Shown: positions 34,796 through 41,604 of the stretch, one piece after another | Position numbering within the stretch: the stretch's first letter is position 1 | Layout: each line of letters starts with the position of its first letter | NCBI RefSeq assembly: GCF_902806695.1 | Contig: NZ_CADCXN010000062.1 | Location: 1 to 41,604, forward strand | DNA length: 41,604 bases | Reading direction: 5' to 3' | Origin: Candidatus Methylobacter favarea | GTDB taxonomy: Bacteria; Pseudomonadota; Gammaproteobacteria; Methylococcales; Methylomonadaceae | The notes under the pieces: model-generated | Databases searched by the model: none | What the model was told of the DNA's origin: nothing | Seen by the model: only the letters and a program-made list of their open reading frames with translations | Program-made: the position numbers and the translations under genes

Positions 34796-35737
34796 ATGAT
34801 GCAACAGTATTCCATTGCCGACACCTTCGGCATTCCTGCGCCCGCTTCGATGAAAGTGGAAGGTTTTAGCCCGGCGCACAATCCGTATGTGCCGATCAAA
34901 AAGGCCTATGTGTTTCGCAAGGATCATCTGCGTGATGTGCTGGCGTTTCTGGGCTCGGCCAATGGCGATGGCTTGAATCTGACCGGCCCCACCGGCTCCG
35001 GCAAAACGTCGCTCTTGGAACAAGTGGCCGCCAGGCTGCATTGGGGCGTCCATTCCGTCACCGGACACGGACGCCTGGAGCTCAACGATTTGCTCGGCCA
35101 GTACATGCTGGCCGATGCCGGCGCCATGAAATGGATCGACGGTCCGTTGACGCTGGCGGTTCGTCTTGGGCACATCTTGTTGATCAATGAAATCGATGCG
35201 GTCGATCCGGCCGAATTGATCGGTTTGAACGAAGTCGTCGAAGGCAAGCCATTGACGATTCCGCAGTCCGGGGACGTGATGCTACCGCATCCCAAGTTTC
35301 GGCTGGTCGCCACCGGCAACAGCCAGGGTGCAGGTGATCAGTCTGGTTTGTACCAGGGCGTATTGAGACAGAACCTGGCCTTTCTGGACCGGTTCCGTTT
35401 GATGGAAGTGGGGTATCCCGAGCCCGAAGACGAAATGAAACTCCTGGCCGACATCGTGCCGAGCATGCCGGAAACGCTGCGCGAAAGCATGATCAAGGTC
35501 GCCAATCAGATCCGCAAGGTCTTCATTGGCGGTCAGGATGGCGCAGGGATGTTATCGGTGACGCTGTCGACCCGCGGCTTAGTGCGGTGGGCGACACTGG
35601 TGGCGACCTTTAAAAGCGCCCCCAATGCCTTGGCCTATTCCCTGGACAGAGCCTTGACTTTCAGGGCGGAAGCGTCGGAGCGCGAAGCGATTCATCGCAT
35701 CGCCAAGGACGTGTTCGGCGATGACTGGCAGGTGTAG
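34796..35737 (+). CDS. CobS/MoxR-like AAA+ ATPase
   Basis: The 313-residue protein has a single AAA+ domain of the CobS/NorQ/CbbQ type. Walker A is GPTGSGKTS (64-72), Walker B is LLINEIDAVD (128-137) and sensor 1 is LVATGNSQGAG. A GLYQGVLRQNLAFLDRFR block matches the family's arginine region. These ATPases remodel partners with a VWA domain through a MIDAS metal site, and a VWA protein is encoded at 37998. In cobalamin synthesis the pair is the CobST chelatase, but no cobalamin genes are here, so a role in the conjugative element is more likely. ATG 34796 follows AAGGAG. The WGR-like gene starts two bases after the stop. Confidence 0.85.
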   Translation: MMQQYSIADTFGIPAPASMKVEGFSPAHNPYVPIKKAYVFRKDHLRDVLAFLGSANGDGLNLTGPTGSGKTSLLEQVAARLHWGVHSVTGHGRLELNDLLGQYMLADAGAMKWIDGPLTLAVRLGHILLINEIDAVDPAELIGLNEVVEGKPLTIPQSGDVMLPHPKFRLVATGNSQGAGDQSGLYQGVLRQNLAFLDRFRLMEVGYPEPEDEMKLLADIVPSMPETLRESMIKVANQIRKVFIGGQDGAGMLSVTLSTRGLVRWATLVATFKSAPNALAYSLDRALTFRAEASEREAIHRIAKDVFGDDWQV

Positions 35738-35739
35738 TC

Positions 35740-36468
35740 ATGGCGGTCTGGCGTTTATACCGTTATCGTCACAGCGATGGCCGCTCGAAAGACTGGGCGG
35801 TCAGCGCGAATGCGGACGGCACGATCACGACTCGATGGGGCAGAACCGCAGCGCGTCTGCCTGGGGTGAGTACCCGGAAGGGTGTGAGGCTATTCGACAT
35901 CGAAAAGCAAAAACAGGCCAAAGGCTATGTATTCGTCGCCGAGGTGGAGATCGACAGCGAAGGACACGTGCATTTTCCTGAGCCAGCCAAGCCCGATCCA
36001 CCGCCTTCAGGAAGTGGCGCCTTGTATTGGCATATCGATTGCCGGGTCAGTCAGGAAGTCTGCTTGGCCTTGGCCAGCGAAATCAGGCGTCTGATCGATG
36101 TGATTCACTCCTTGCCGGACTATGCCGCGATGCCCCATCCCCTCTGGAAAGGGTGGCAGCGATTGAGCGATCTGGCACTGGGCGCCGAGCCGTTTTCGCA
36201 AAGCGGCCAGATCAAACCCGCCCATGGCGTTCTGCCCTGGTTGTTTTTGATGACGTTGAAACAGCAGGGCTTTGCCGGCGTTGAGATCGGTATAGCAACC
36301 GAAAGCAGCCGCGAGGTTTCCGCCGATCTGAAGGCTGAACAGGAAGTATTGGATTTTTTTGGCACGGATCTCGACCGAATCAGAGGAACGGCTGAAATGT
36401 TAGGTTTACTAAAACCCCGGTTGAATCTGGCCTCATTGTTGTCCGATACAGACGATCGTTGGTTTTAG
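35740..36468 (+). CDS. WGR-like domain protein
   Basis: The 242-residue protein opens with a region resembling a WGR fold: WRLYRYRHSDGRSKDWAV, then GTITTRWGRTAARLPG with the W-G-R triplet at about 32-34, and KQAKGYVFVAEVE. WGR domains bind nucleic acid in PARP-type proteins. The C-terminal 140 residues are helical with no recognised motif and end in DDRWF. It is placed directly after the CobS-like ATPase with a two-base gap, so it is translated with it and may be a partner or adaptor in the same complex. The WGR call is by pattern and moderately sure. Confidence 0.65.
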   Translation: MAVWRLYRYRHSDGRSKDWAVSANADGTITTRWGRTAARLPGVSTRKGVRLFDIEKQKQAKGYVFVAEVEIDSEGHVHFPEPAKPDPPPSGSGALYWHIDCRVSQEVCLALASEIRRLIDVIHSLPDYAAMPHPLWKGWQRLSDLALGAEPFSQSGQIKPAHGVLPWLFLMTLKQQGFAGVEIGIATESSREVSADLKAEQEVLDFFGTDLDRIRGTAEMLGLLKPRLNLASLLSDTDDRWF

Positions 36469-36496
36469 AAGATTAATCCCGTTCATTTTTATTTAA

Positions 36497-36540
36497 CCCG
36501 GAAGGGGCGTGTCTGCCCATCCGAGCCGGCTGCGTCTCTT
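36497..36540 (+). promoter_or_regulatory. Leader hairpin before the DUF3150 gene
   Basis: CCC-GGAA-GGGG (36497-36507) is followed by a second C-tract and GCCGGC. It is the least regular of the leader pairs. The gene has its own AAGGAGG. Confidence 0.3.
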
Positions 36541-36558
36541 TTCCCCAAGGAGGTTTTT

Positions 36559-37908
36559 ATGATCCAAGCAGCCAATATCATTTTAGACCGCGTCGTGTTG
36601 GTGAAAGTCGAAGCCAACATTTACGGCGCCCGCAAAAAACTGAAAAAGGAAGACCTGGTGCTCGCGGACGGCAGCAAATTGCCGCCTGAGGATTTGGCCA
36701 GTCTGGGTTCCAAGCGTTTGCTCGATCCGGACCGGCTGACGGTGTTCAACCGCCTGAAAAAGGAAGCTGAACGCATCTGTTTGCGGGTCGGTACCCGGTT
36801 TTTGGGCGGTTTTGCGATTCCCAGCGAATCGGCCGCCGGCATTACCCTCGAGCTCGAACGGATTGCCCAGGACTTTGCCCATGCCAAAGCGGAGTTTTTG
36901 GCCGGCTACGATGCCGCAGTGACAGACTGGGTGGTTCGCCATCCGGAATTTGCCGGCATTATCGAGCAAGCGGTGGATTCGGTGGAGTTCGGCTCGACGC
37001 GTTTGTCGTTTGACTTTTTGATTGTTACGGTCGGCGTGCCGGACACGTTGCCACCGGAAGACCTTGCGCGCCTGGAAACCAAAATCGGTTCCTTGAGCGA
37101 GCAGATGTTCTATGAAATCTCGGTAGAAGCCAATCTATTGATCGAGCAATCGTTATTGGGTAAGGATCAGGTCACGCGCAATGCGCTCCGGCCGATCCGC
37201 CGCATGCGTGACAAGCTCGATGGTTTGGGCTTTCTCGATTACCGGGTGGCGCCCGTGGTCGGCACCATCGATGCGCTATTGGCAAGGATTCCTGACAAAG
37301 GCGCGATTACCGGCAGTATCCTGCAGGAGATTCTCGCCACCGCCATGCTGTTGGCCGATCCGGACAAAACTCGGCGCCACGGCGAAGGGCTGCTGGCTGA
37401 GCAAAGTCATGCGATGGACGATGATGGGCGGGATATGGAGGATGATCTAGCAGAAACCACTGATTGGCTGGCAACGGCGGATCAGTCTTTACCGCTGCCG
37501 CTTTTATCACCGCCAGTTCTGTCTGACTGTGACATCGGCGTGGCTTACGGACAAGATGAGCCATCCACCGCGGTCGAGACCGAGGAAGGTGGGGTTACCA
37601 TCGCTGCCCGAGAAAGTACCGAGCCCAGTCCGGACAGCGATCTGTTTTCCGGGTTGTTCGACGGCATTTTCGAGGACGAGGGGGCAGGGGATATGGAACA
37701 GGGTGATCGCCGAACGGAGAGTTGGAAAGAACTCACCCGGATGGCCGAAAGCACTGGCCAGCCGTCAAACTCCACTGGTGTTACAGCAGTAACCATCGAG
37801 GCGTCCAATCCGGACGCGTCAAGATCGTCTAATGCTGAGCCGGAAACGGTGATGACGGTAGACGATGATAATGAGGGTGCCGACACAGACCCCGATTATT
37901 GGTTTTAA
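36559..37908 (+). CDS. DUF3150 domain protein
   Basis: The 449-residue protein has the DUF3150 domain in its first 300 residues: DRVVLVKVEANIYGARKKLK, then LGSKRLLDPDRLTVFNRLKK, FLGGFAIPSE and VRHPEFAGIIEQAV. The last 150 residues are acidic, low in complexity and rich in Ser, Thr and Asp, ending DTDPDYWF. DUF3150 genes recur in conjugative elements next to CobS-like ATPases and VWA proteins, exactly as here, so it is probably the third member of a complex. Its biochemical role is unknown. AAGGAGG precedes ATG 36559. No membrane segment is seen. Confidence 0.82.
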   Translation: MIQAANIILDRVVLVKVEANIYGARKKLKKEDLVLADGSKLPPEDLASLGSKRLLDPDRLTVFNRLKKEAERICLRVGTRFLGGFAIPSESAAGITLELERIAQDFAHAKAEFLAGYDAAVTDWVVRHPEFAGIIEQAVDSVEFGSTRLSFDFLIVTVGVPDTLPPEDLARLETKIGSLSEQMFYEISVEANLLIEQSLLGKDQVTRNALRPIRRMRDKLDGLGFLDYRVAPVVGTIDALLARIPDKGAITGSILQEILATAMLLADPDKTRRHGEGLLAEQSHAMDDDGRDMEDDLAETTDWLATADQSLPLPLLSPPVLSDCDIGVAYGQDEPSTAVETEEGGVTIAARESTEPSPDSDLFSGLFDGIFEDEGAGDMEQGDRRTESWKELTRMAESTGQPSNSTGVTAVTIEASNPDASRSSNAEPETVMTVDDDNEGADTDPDYWF

Positions 37909-37930
37909 CGGATAGCATTCATTTATTTGA

Positions 37931-37980
37931 TACCCAACGGGGCAGTTCATCGTCCCTTTTGGGGCGGTGGCTTGCCCCTC
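37931..37980 (+). promoter_or_regulatory. Leader double hairpin before the VWA gene
   Basis: CCC-AAC-GGGG (37933-37942) and CCC-TTTT-GGGG (37954-37964) occur together, and GGGGC (37939-37943) could instead pair with GCCCC (37974-37978), giving two exclusive folds just before the TAGGAG site. Confidence 0.45.
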
Positions 37981-37997
37981 ACTTTTAGGAGCAAGCC

Positions 37998-39782
37998 ATG
38001 AGAGATATCACCTTACACCATGCTTTTCCGATTGTGGCGGCTGCCATCGGTAACCGCTTCGGCATCCAGGTCAAAGTCGGCGGCGATCAAGCCTATACCG
38101 ACGGCAAGTTGATTCAATTGCCGGCTTACAACGGCAACGATCCGGATTATCAGGATTATGCCTGGGGATTGTTGGCGCACGAAGCCGCGCATCTTCGCTA
38201 TTCCGACTTTACCCTGGCCTATGGGCCGTCGGTATTGCGTCGGCGGCTGTGCGGCGCCATTGAAGATGTCCGTATCGAATACGAACTGGCCAAGGACTTT
38301 CCCGGGACCAGGCTCACGCTGCGCACGGTGATCGAAAAAATGATCGCGAGCGGCGGCTTTGTCGCCGCCAAAGATGATGATCATCCGGCCAACGTGTTGT
38401 ACGGTTATGTGCTGAAAAGCCTGAGGGCGCGCGTGCTCGGCCAGACGGCTCTGAATCCCTTGGTCGAAATCAGCGAACAGGTGCTGAAATCGCTTTTTCC
38501 GGCCGGCGCGGTGATTCGGCTGAAAGGGCTGTTATCCGAAGTCCCGGATAGCCTGACATCAGAAACCGATTGTCTGTATTTGGCGGATCGCATCCTGACT
38601 CTAATTGAACAGGAATGTGAGAAGCCCGCACAGGAAAACACGCAGCAACAGCAAAACCAGGCGGCTCAGGGAAATGCCGATACCGAAGCGAGCGTGAGCA
38701 AGGGCGATATTGAGCCTGACGATGATCACGATCGTTCGGATATAAACGCGGATGGTGCTGATTTTTCAGCGGGATCTTCCTGCCCAAGCGAAACCACCGA
38801 TCGCGATGACACGACCGACTACGATTTCATGCCCAGCCAAATGTCTGACAAGGAATTGGCGGAACAAGCAGACGGATCGAACTACCCGTCTTTGATGGCA
38901 ACGCTGCAATCGGCTTCGGATGCAGATCTCGACCGCGATGTCTTTGATGTGGTCAAGTCCGCTTTGGCACTGGACGATCGGGATGCGCCTGAGACGGTGA
39001 TGCCGGTCGGACTTAAGCCGCTGGGCAATGCGGCGGCAGGCCTGGGTCTGCTCAACCACGTGCAAAGCGAATCGGTGAAAATTCGTGCTGCCTTGCAAGG
39101 CTGGGTGCAATCGCAAAGCCTCAATCGTAGCCATCCCGCATGCCGGGGCCGGCGCGTGATCGGTCGAAAGCTTCCTCAACTTGCACTGGGCGATCCCCGG
39201 GTATTTGTGCGCCGTGTCGTCAAACCCGCGCCGAATACCGCCATCCATGTGCTGCTGGACAAGTCCGATAGCATGGATGAACCGGTATGGGTCGGTAAGA
39301 ATCAGTCCGTGACAAACCGGTTATCGATCGCCTTGGAAGCGTCCATGGCACTGGCCTTGGCATTCGAAGGCATAGCCGGGGTTAATCCGGGCATGACGGC
39401 TTTTCCCGGGAGGGATGACACCTCGGTGTTTCGTCTGCTTGAACACGGCGAACGCGTTCGCGCCAATTCGGCGGCATTCTCTTCACGAGCCGGCGGCACG
39501 ACGCCGATGACGGAAGCCGTCTGGTTTGCCGCCGCGGCGTTGCTCCGTTGCCGGGAACCGCGCAAGGTGTTGCTGGTGATGACCGACGGTCAGCCCAACG
39601 ACATCCTGAGCACGCTGGAGATCTTGCAGCGGTGCCGGAACAGCGGGATTGAGACCGTGGGCGTGGCCTTGGGCCTCGATGTCAGCCATCTGTTTCCGGT
39701 GGCGATCATGATCAACGAACTGAGGGAACTCAGAACGCAATTGTTCGCGTTGTCGAAAGCGGTGCTGTTAGCGGCGGCCTAA
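37998..39782 (+). CDS. CobT-like VWA domain protein with HExxH motif
   Basis: The 594-residue protein has two halves joined by an acidic low-complexity linker (about 210-290). The N-terminal half contains WGLLAHEAAHLRYSDF with HEAAH at 61-65, followed by CGAIEDVRIEYE with E89 at a gluzincin-like distance, so a zinc peptidase or its relic is possible. The C-terminal half is a von Willebrand A domain with the MIDAS motif DKSDS (D421, S423, S425), a TPMTEAVW threonine and VMTDGQPND. It is the natural partner of the CobS-like ATPase at 34796. The pair resembles CobS-CobT and MoxR-VWA couples. TAGGAG precedes ATG 37998. Confidence 0.85.
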   Translation: MRDITLHHAFPIVAAAIGNRFGIQVKVGGDQAYTDGKLIQLPAYNGNDPDYQDYAWGLLAHEAAHLRYSDFTLAYGPSVLRRRLCGAIEDVRIEYELAKDFPGTRLTLRTVIEKMIASGGFVAAKDDDHPANVLYGYVLKSLRARVLGQTALNPLVEISEQVLKSLFPAGAVIRLKGLLSEVPDSLTSETDCLYLADRILTLIEQECEKPAQENTQQQQNQAAQGNADTEASVSKGDIEPDDDHDRSDINADGADFSAGSSCPSETTDRDDTTDYDFMPSQMSDKELAEQADGSNYPSLMATLQSASDADLDRDVFDVVKSALALDDRDAPETVMPVGLKPLGNAAAGLGLLNHVQSESVKIRAALQGWVQSQSLNRSHPACRGRRVIGRKLPQLALGDPRVFVRRVVKPAPNTAIHVLLDKSDSMDEPVWVGKNQSVTNRLSIALEASMALALAFEGIAGVNPGMTAFPGRDDTSVFRLLEHGERVRANSAAFSSRAGGTTPMTEAVWFAAAALLRCREPRKVLLVMTDGQPNDILSTLEILQRCRNSGIETVGVALGLDVSHLFPVAIMINELRELRTQLFALSKAVLLAAA

Positions 39783-39915
39783 ATACCAAACAGTTATCCG
39801 TAGCCCAATCCCTGAGCAGATGCAAAGGGATTGTGGCTACGAGTAGCCGATTGGCCCGTGCCTTTTTCCCATGCTCTCGGACAGAATGAGAGCATTGGAA
39901 AAACAGAAACTTCAT
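39783..39915. other. Two strong hairpins after the VWA gene
   Basis: GTAGCC-C-AATCCCT (39800-39813) faces AGGGATT-GT-GGCTAC (39826-39840). ATGCTCTC (39871-39878) pairs perfectly with GAGAGCAT (39888-39895). CCTTTTTCCC lies between them. One may act as a terminator for the upstream genes, though no classical T-tract follows either stem directly. Confidence 0.45.
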
Positions 39916-40012
39916 GCATTCATTTACGAATGCTGAATCCGGCGTTGGCCGGCGTACCGTCTACAGGCGGCGCATAGTCTCATCTATGCGGGTCGGGTGC
40001 GTTAAGCCCGAT
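39916..40012 (+). promoter_or_regulatory. Structured leader element, copy B
   Basis: Five stems: GCATTC/GAATGC (39916-39933), CCGGC/GCCGG (39939-39952), CCGTC/GGCGG with a wobble pair (39957-39970), CGCATAG/CTATGCG (39971-39990) and TCGGG/CCCGA (39993-40011) around GTGCGTTAAG. It ends about 120 bases before ATG 40133. Confidence 0.6.
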
Positions 40013-40054
40013 GGTTAAGCGCATTTTGCAACCACAAGATGTATTTCACTCAAT

Positions 40055-40086
40055 CCCGCTTCGGGCGACATCGCCCGCGGGGCGAC
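40055..40086 (+). promoter_or_regulatory. Leader double hairpin before the gene at 40133
   Basis: CCCG-CTT-CGGG (40055-40065) is followed by CGCCCGCGGGGCG. GGGCGA can alternatively pair with TCGCCC. The gene start has AGGAG. Confidence 0.4.
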
Positions 40087-40132
40087 GGTTCATTCGAAGG
40101 CAGGTGTTTAACTTTCAAACAGGAGACCTTTA

Positions 40133-40669
40133 ATGAACTTTATCTTTGGCATCATCATCGTGGCGATGTTCATTCTCGCGCTGCGGGTGATCTGGGCAAC
40201 GACCTTTCAACTACTCGTGATCGTTAAAACCGGTTTATCCGCCATCCGCCGCCACACGGCGCAACGGTCGGCCAGAAAGGCCGAGCCGGTCATCATGCCT
40301 CGAATCAGCCAAGAGGTCGATTGGGAGGCGATGTCGGAAACGGTACGCCGGGAAATACAACGGCGCAACAGCGGATCAGGCAATGAACTGGATCGTCTGG
40401 AGCTTCAATATCAAGCCAAACAGAAAACCATCAAGTTGTATGAGGCGGAAATTGAAATCGCCAAGCTGGAGCGGGAATTACACAAGTTCAAACCGGTGGA
40501 CGTAAGCCCCGAACCGGAAGTCAAAAAGCGCCGCAAGGCTAAAACCCAGCCGGCTCAGGCGGTCACCAATGACAATTCATCCAAAACCGCCCAGCAGGTT
40601 TTTCAATTACGGGAAGCATTGAAGGGTGGCGGAACGACGCCACCGGTCAATCAGCCAGCCCGCCATTGA
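40133..40669 (+). CDS. Membrane-anchored coiled-coil hypothetical protein
   Basis: The 178-residue protein begins with one hydrophobic segment at about 3-22 (FIFGIIIVAMFILALRVIWA), predicted to anchor it in the inner membrane. A basic stretch and a long charged helix follow (NELDRLELQYQAKQKTIKLY, then EIEIAKLERELHKFK at about 105-120), likely a coiled coil. The tail is lysine- and proline-rich and disordered. AGGAG lies seven bases before ATG 40133. I do not recognise the family. Its shape suits a structural or tethering protein. It converges on the minus-strand gene at 40647, overlapping it by 23 bases. Confidence 0.7.
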   Translation: MNFIFGIIIVAMFILALRVIWATTFQLLVIVKTGLSAIRRHTAQRSARKAEPVIMPRISQEVDWEAMSETVRREIQRRNSGSGNELDRLELQYQAKQKTIKLYEAEIEIAKLERELHKFKPVDVSPEPEVKKRRKAKTQPAQAVTNDNSSKTAQQVFQLREALKGGGTTPPVNQPARH

Positions 40670-41009
40670 ACACCTGCAAGGTAGCGCCGGTTCGCGTGTC
40701 AACAGCACGAACCGGGCTATCCAGGGTAGGGGAGTCAGCGCTAAAGACCCAACTGCCTTCCGGCAACAGCGATAACAGGTCGCTCTGGGTCTCGCGTCTG
40801 AGTTGCCGGATTCGGCATAAAAAGGGCCAGGCTTGCTCCGGGTTGTCAATTCGGCTCAACACCTCGGCTTCAACCGCATCGAGTTTTTTGAAAATGTGTT
40901 CGCACTGTTGAACGGTGTTGAGTCGCTCATCGACCGGAATTCCCATCGGTTTAGGCGGCTGATGTCGAGTCTCCGTCCGGTTAGGACTGAGAAAATCAAA
41001 AATGCGCAA
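40647..41009 (-). CDS. Hypothetical protein, convergent
   Basis: The 120-residue protein reads MRIFDFLSPNRTETRHQPPK at the start and has a helical middle (EHIFKKLDAVEAEVLSRID). The C-terminus is a strand-rich stretch ending GATLQVFNGGLAD. Codon composition resembles its neighbours, which supports a real gene, but the start has no strong ribosome binding site. Family unknown. It is the only minus-strand candidate in this part of the element and overlaps the end of the gene at 40133. Confidence 0.5.
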   Translation of the reverse strand: MRIFDFLSPNRTETRHQPPKPMGIPVDERLNTVQQCEHIFKKLDAVEAEVLSRIDNPEQAWPFLCRIRQLRRETQSDLLSLLPEGSWVFSADSPTLDSPVRAVDTRTGATLQVFNGGLAD

Positions 41010-41190
41010 TATCGACTCAAACAGGGCTTATTTCCCGTTAATTCGTGAAAGATAGCTACCATAATCCGTTTTTTATGCAAAATCAAGCGGGCTGGGCAAG
41101 CCGTTTTTTGGCCTTATCCGCTTCAATTATCCGGCCGGAACAGCCATCCTGACGGATGGGTTTCCTGCCACATTCTTTTGGAGATCCCTC

Positions 41191-41379
41191 ATGTCCCAAT
41201 CCCGTATTCATATCAGCCAAGCAATGGCTGATGACACGATAACCCGGTACCTCAATGATTACCGCTGCCCGGATTGCCTGCTCGATTGGCAGGATGAATG
41301 GGACTGCGCTTGTAATGATCGCTGCCCGGCTTGTCATAAAGAAATCGTCCCGCTGCATAGCGAAGACATTGCACTTTAA
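41191..41379 (+). CDS. Small zinc-ribbon-like protein
   Basis: The 62-residue protein starts at ATG 41191 with GGAG eight bases upstream. Six cysteines form closely spaced pairs: YRCPDCLLDW, WDCACNDRCPACHKE. C-x2-C repeated twice with an extra C-x-C is typical of a zinc ribbon. The rest is acidic. Such small proteins on conjugative elements are usually unassigned regulators or adaptors. A CATCC-TGAC-GGATG hairpin lies upstream near 41143-41158. Confidence 0.7.
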   Translation: MSQSRIHISQAMADDTITRYLNDYRCPDCLLDWQDEWDCACNDRCPACHKEIVPLHSEDIAL

Positions 41380-41442
41380 CCTGGCGAGAGCCTTCGTCCC
41401 ATGGGGAAGAGGCTTACCGTCGCTCATCGTGGAGAATATTTA

Positions 41443-41481
41443 TGACGCAACACTTTGTCGTCTCGTATGAAATCGATTAGG
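41443..41481 (+). pseudogene. Start of a truncated gene
   Basis: GTGGAG precedes ATG 41443. The frame reads MTQHFVVSYEID and stops at TAG 41479-41481. A well-formed leader and start codon followed by only 12 codons suggests that the rest of the gene was replaced. The following 120 bases are AT-rich and unlike the module to the left. A true 12-residue leader peptide is a less likely alternative. Confidence 0.3.
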
Positions 41482-41604
41482 TATTGCTAATTAACTATAG
41501 ATAATCTCATTATTTCTTTTAGCCATCAGAAGCCTTACGGAATATTCCAACATCTTTTGGCACTTGCTGTAGCATTTTGACTTGCGGCGCAACCTGGCAA
41601 GGAA

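Noticed and set aside
30645-41132. Shared 14-mer TTATCCGCTTCAAT at about 30646 and 41117
   Set aside because: A match of this length is expected by chance in 41 kb, and the contexts differ.
1-41604. CRISPR arrays, tRNA and rRNA genes
   Set aside because: No regularly spaced direct repeats, no cloverleaf and no rRNA-like sequence were seen on reading the window.

Overview
The window looks like part of a proteobacterial (most likely gammaproteobacterial) mobile element carrying a defence island. No 16S rRNA or housekeeping genes are present, so I do not name a genus. The element assignment rests on two sets of genes resembling those of SXT/R391-type ICEs and IncA/C plasmids. One set is a lytic transglycosylase followed by FlhD-like and FlhC-like activators (about 1.9-3.5 kb). 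The other, right of 29.8 kb, holds a DUF1845/AcaB-like protein, SSB, a Bet recombinase, a YqaJ/lambda-type exonuclease, a CobS-like AAA+ ATPase, a WGR-like protein, a DUF3150 protein and a CobT-like VWA protein.

Layout. 0-1.2 kb: a BON-LysM protein (Kbp/YgaU-like) on the minus strand. 1.9-3.5 kb: transglycosylase and FlhDC-like pair. 3.6-5.5 kb: a decayed group II intron, minus strand, whose 5' end abuts the tip of a decayed IS1182-like element (5.5-7.1 kb). 7.4-9.5 kb: a GT9-methyltransferase-GT9 fusion that breaks off at a junction with an SF2 helicase lacking its N-terminal motor motifs (9.5-11.6 kb). 11.8-12.4 kb: an unknown gene with a frameshift. 12.6-29.5 kb: a complete type 1 BREX locus on one strand: HTH regulator, brxA, brxB, brxC, pglX, a TrlF-like PHP-ATPase, an AlbA_2/Schlafen-like ATP-binding protein, pglZ (type B-like) and brxL. 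brxL is split by two frameshifts. 29.6 kb: the 3' remnant of a tyrosine recombinase. 29.9-41.4 kb: the conjugative-element backbone genes.

How it fits together. BREX methylates host DNA (PglX) and blocks phage replication through BrxC, PglZ and partners. The two extra genes sit inside the operon, between pglX and pglZ, and are probably co-expressed accessory effectors. The right-hand genes supply single-strand annealing recombination (ssb-bet-exo) and a CobS/CobT-like ATPase-VWA pair of unknown function.

The most unusual non-coding signal is a multi-stem structured element present three times in the right-hand module (30754-30850, 34275-34374, 39916-40012). It always has the same orientation, always lies in a long leader before a start codon, and shows compensatory base changes. 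A second, looser CCC-N(2-5)-GGG double-hairpin pattern occurs in nearly every leader there. Several genes carry apparent one- or two-base frameshifts, so either real decay or indel sequencing error must be considered.
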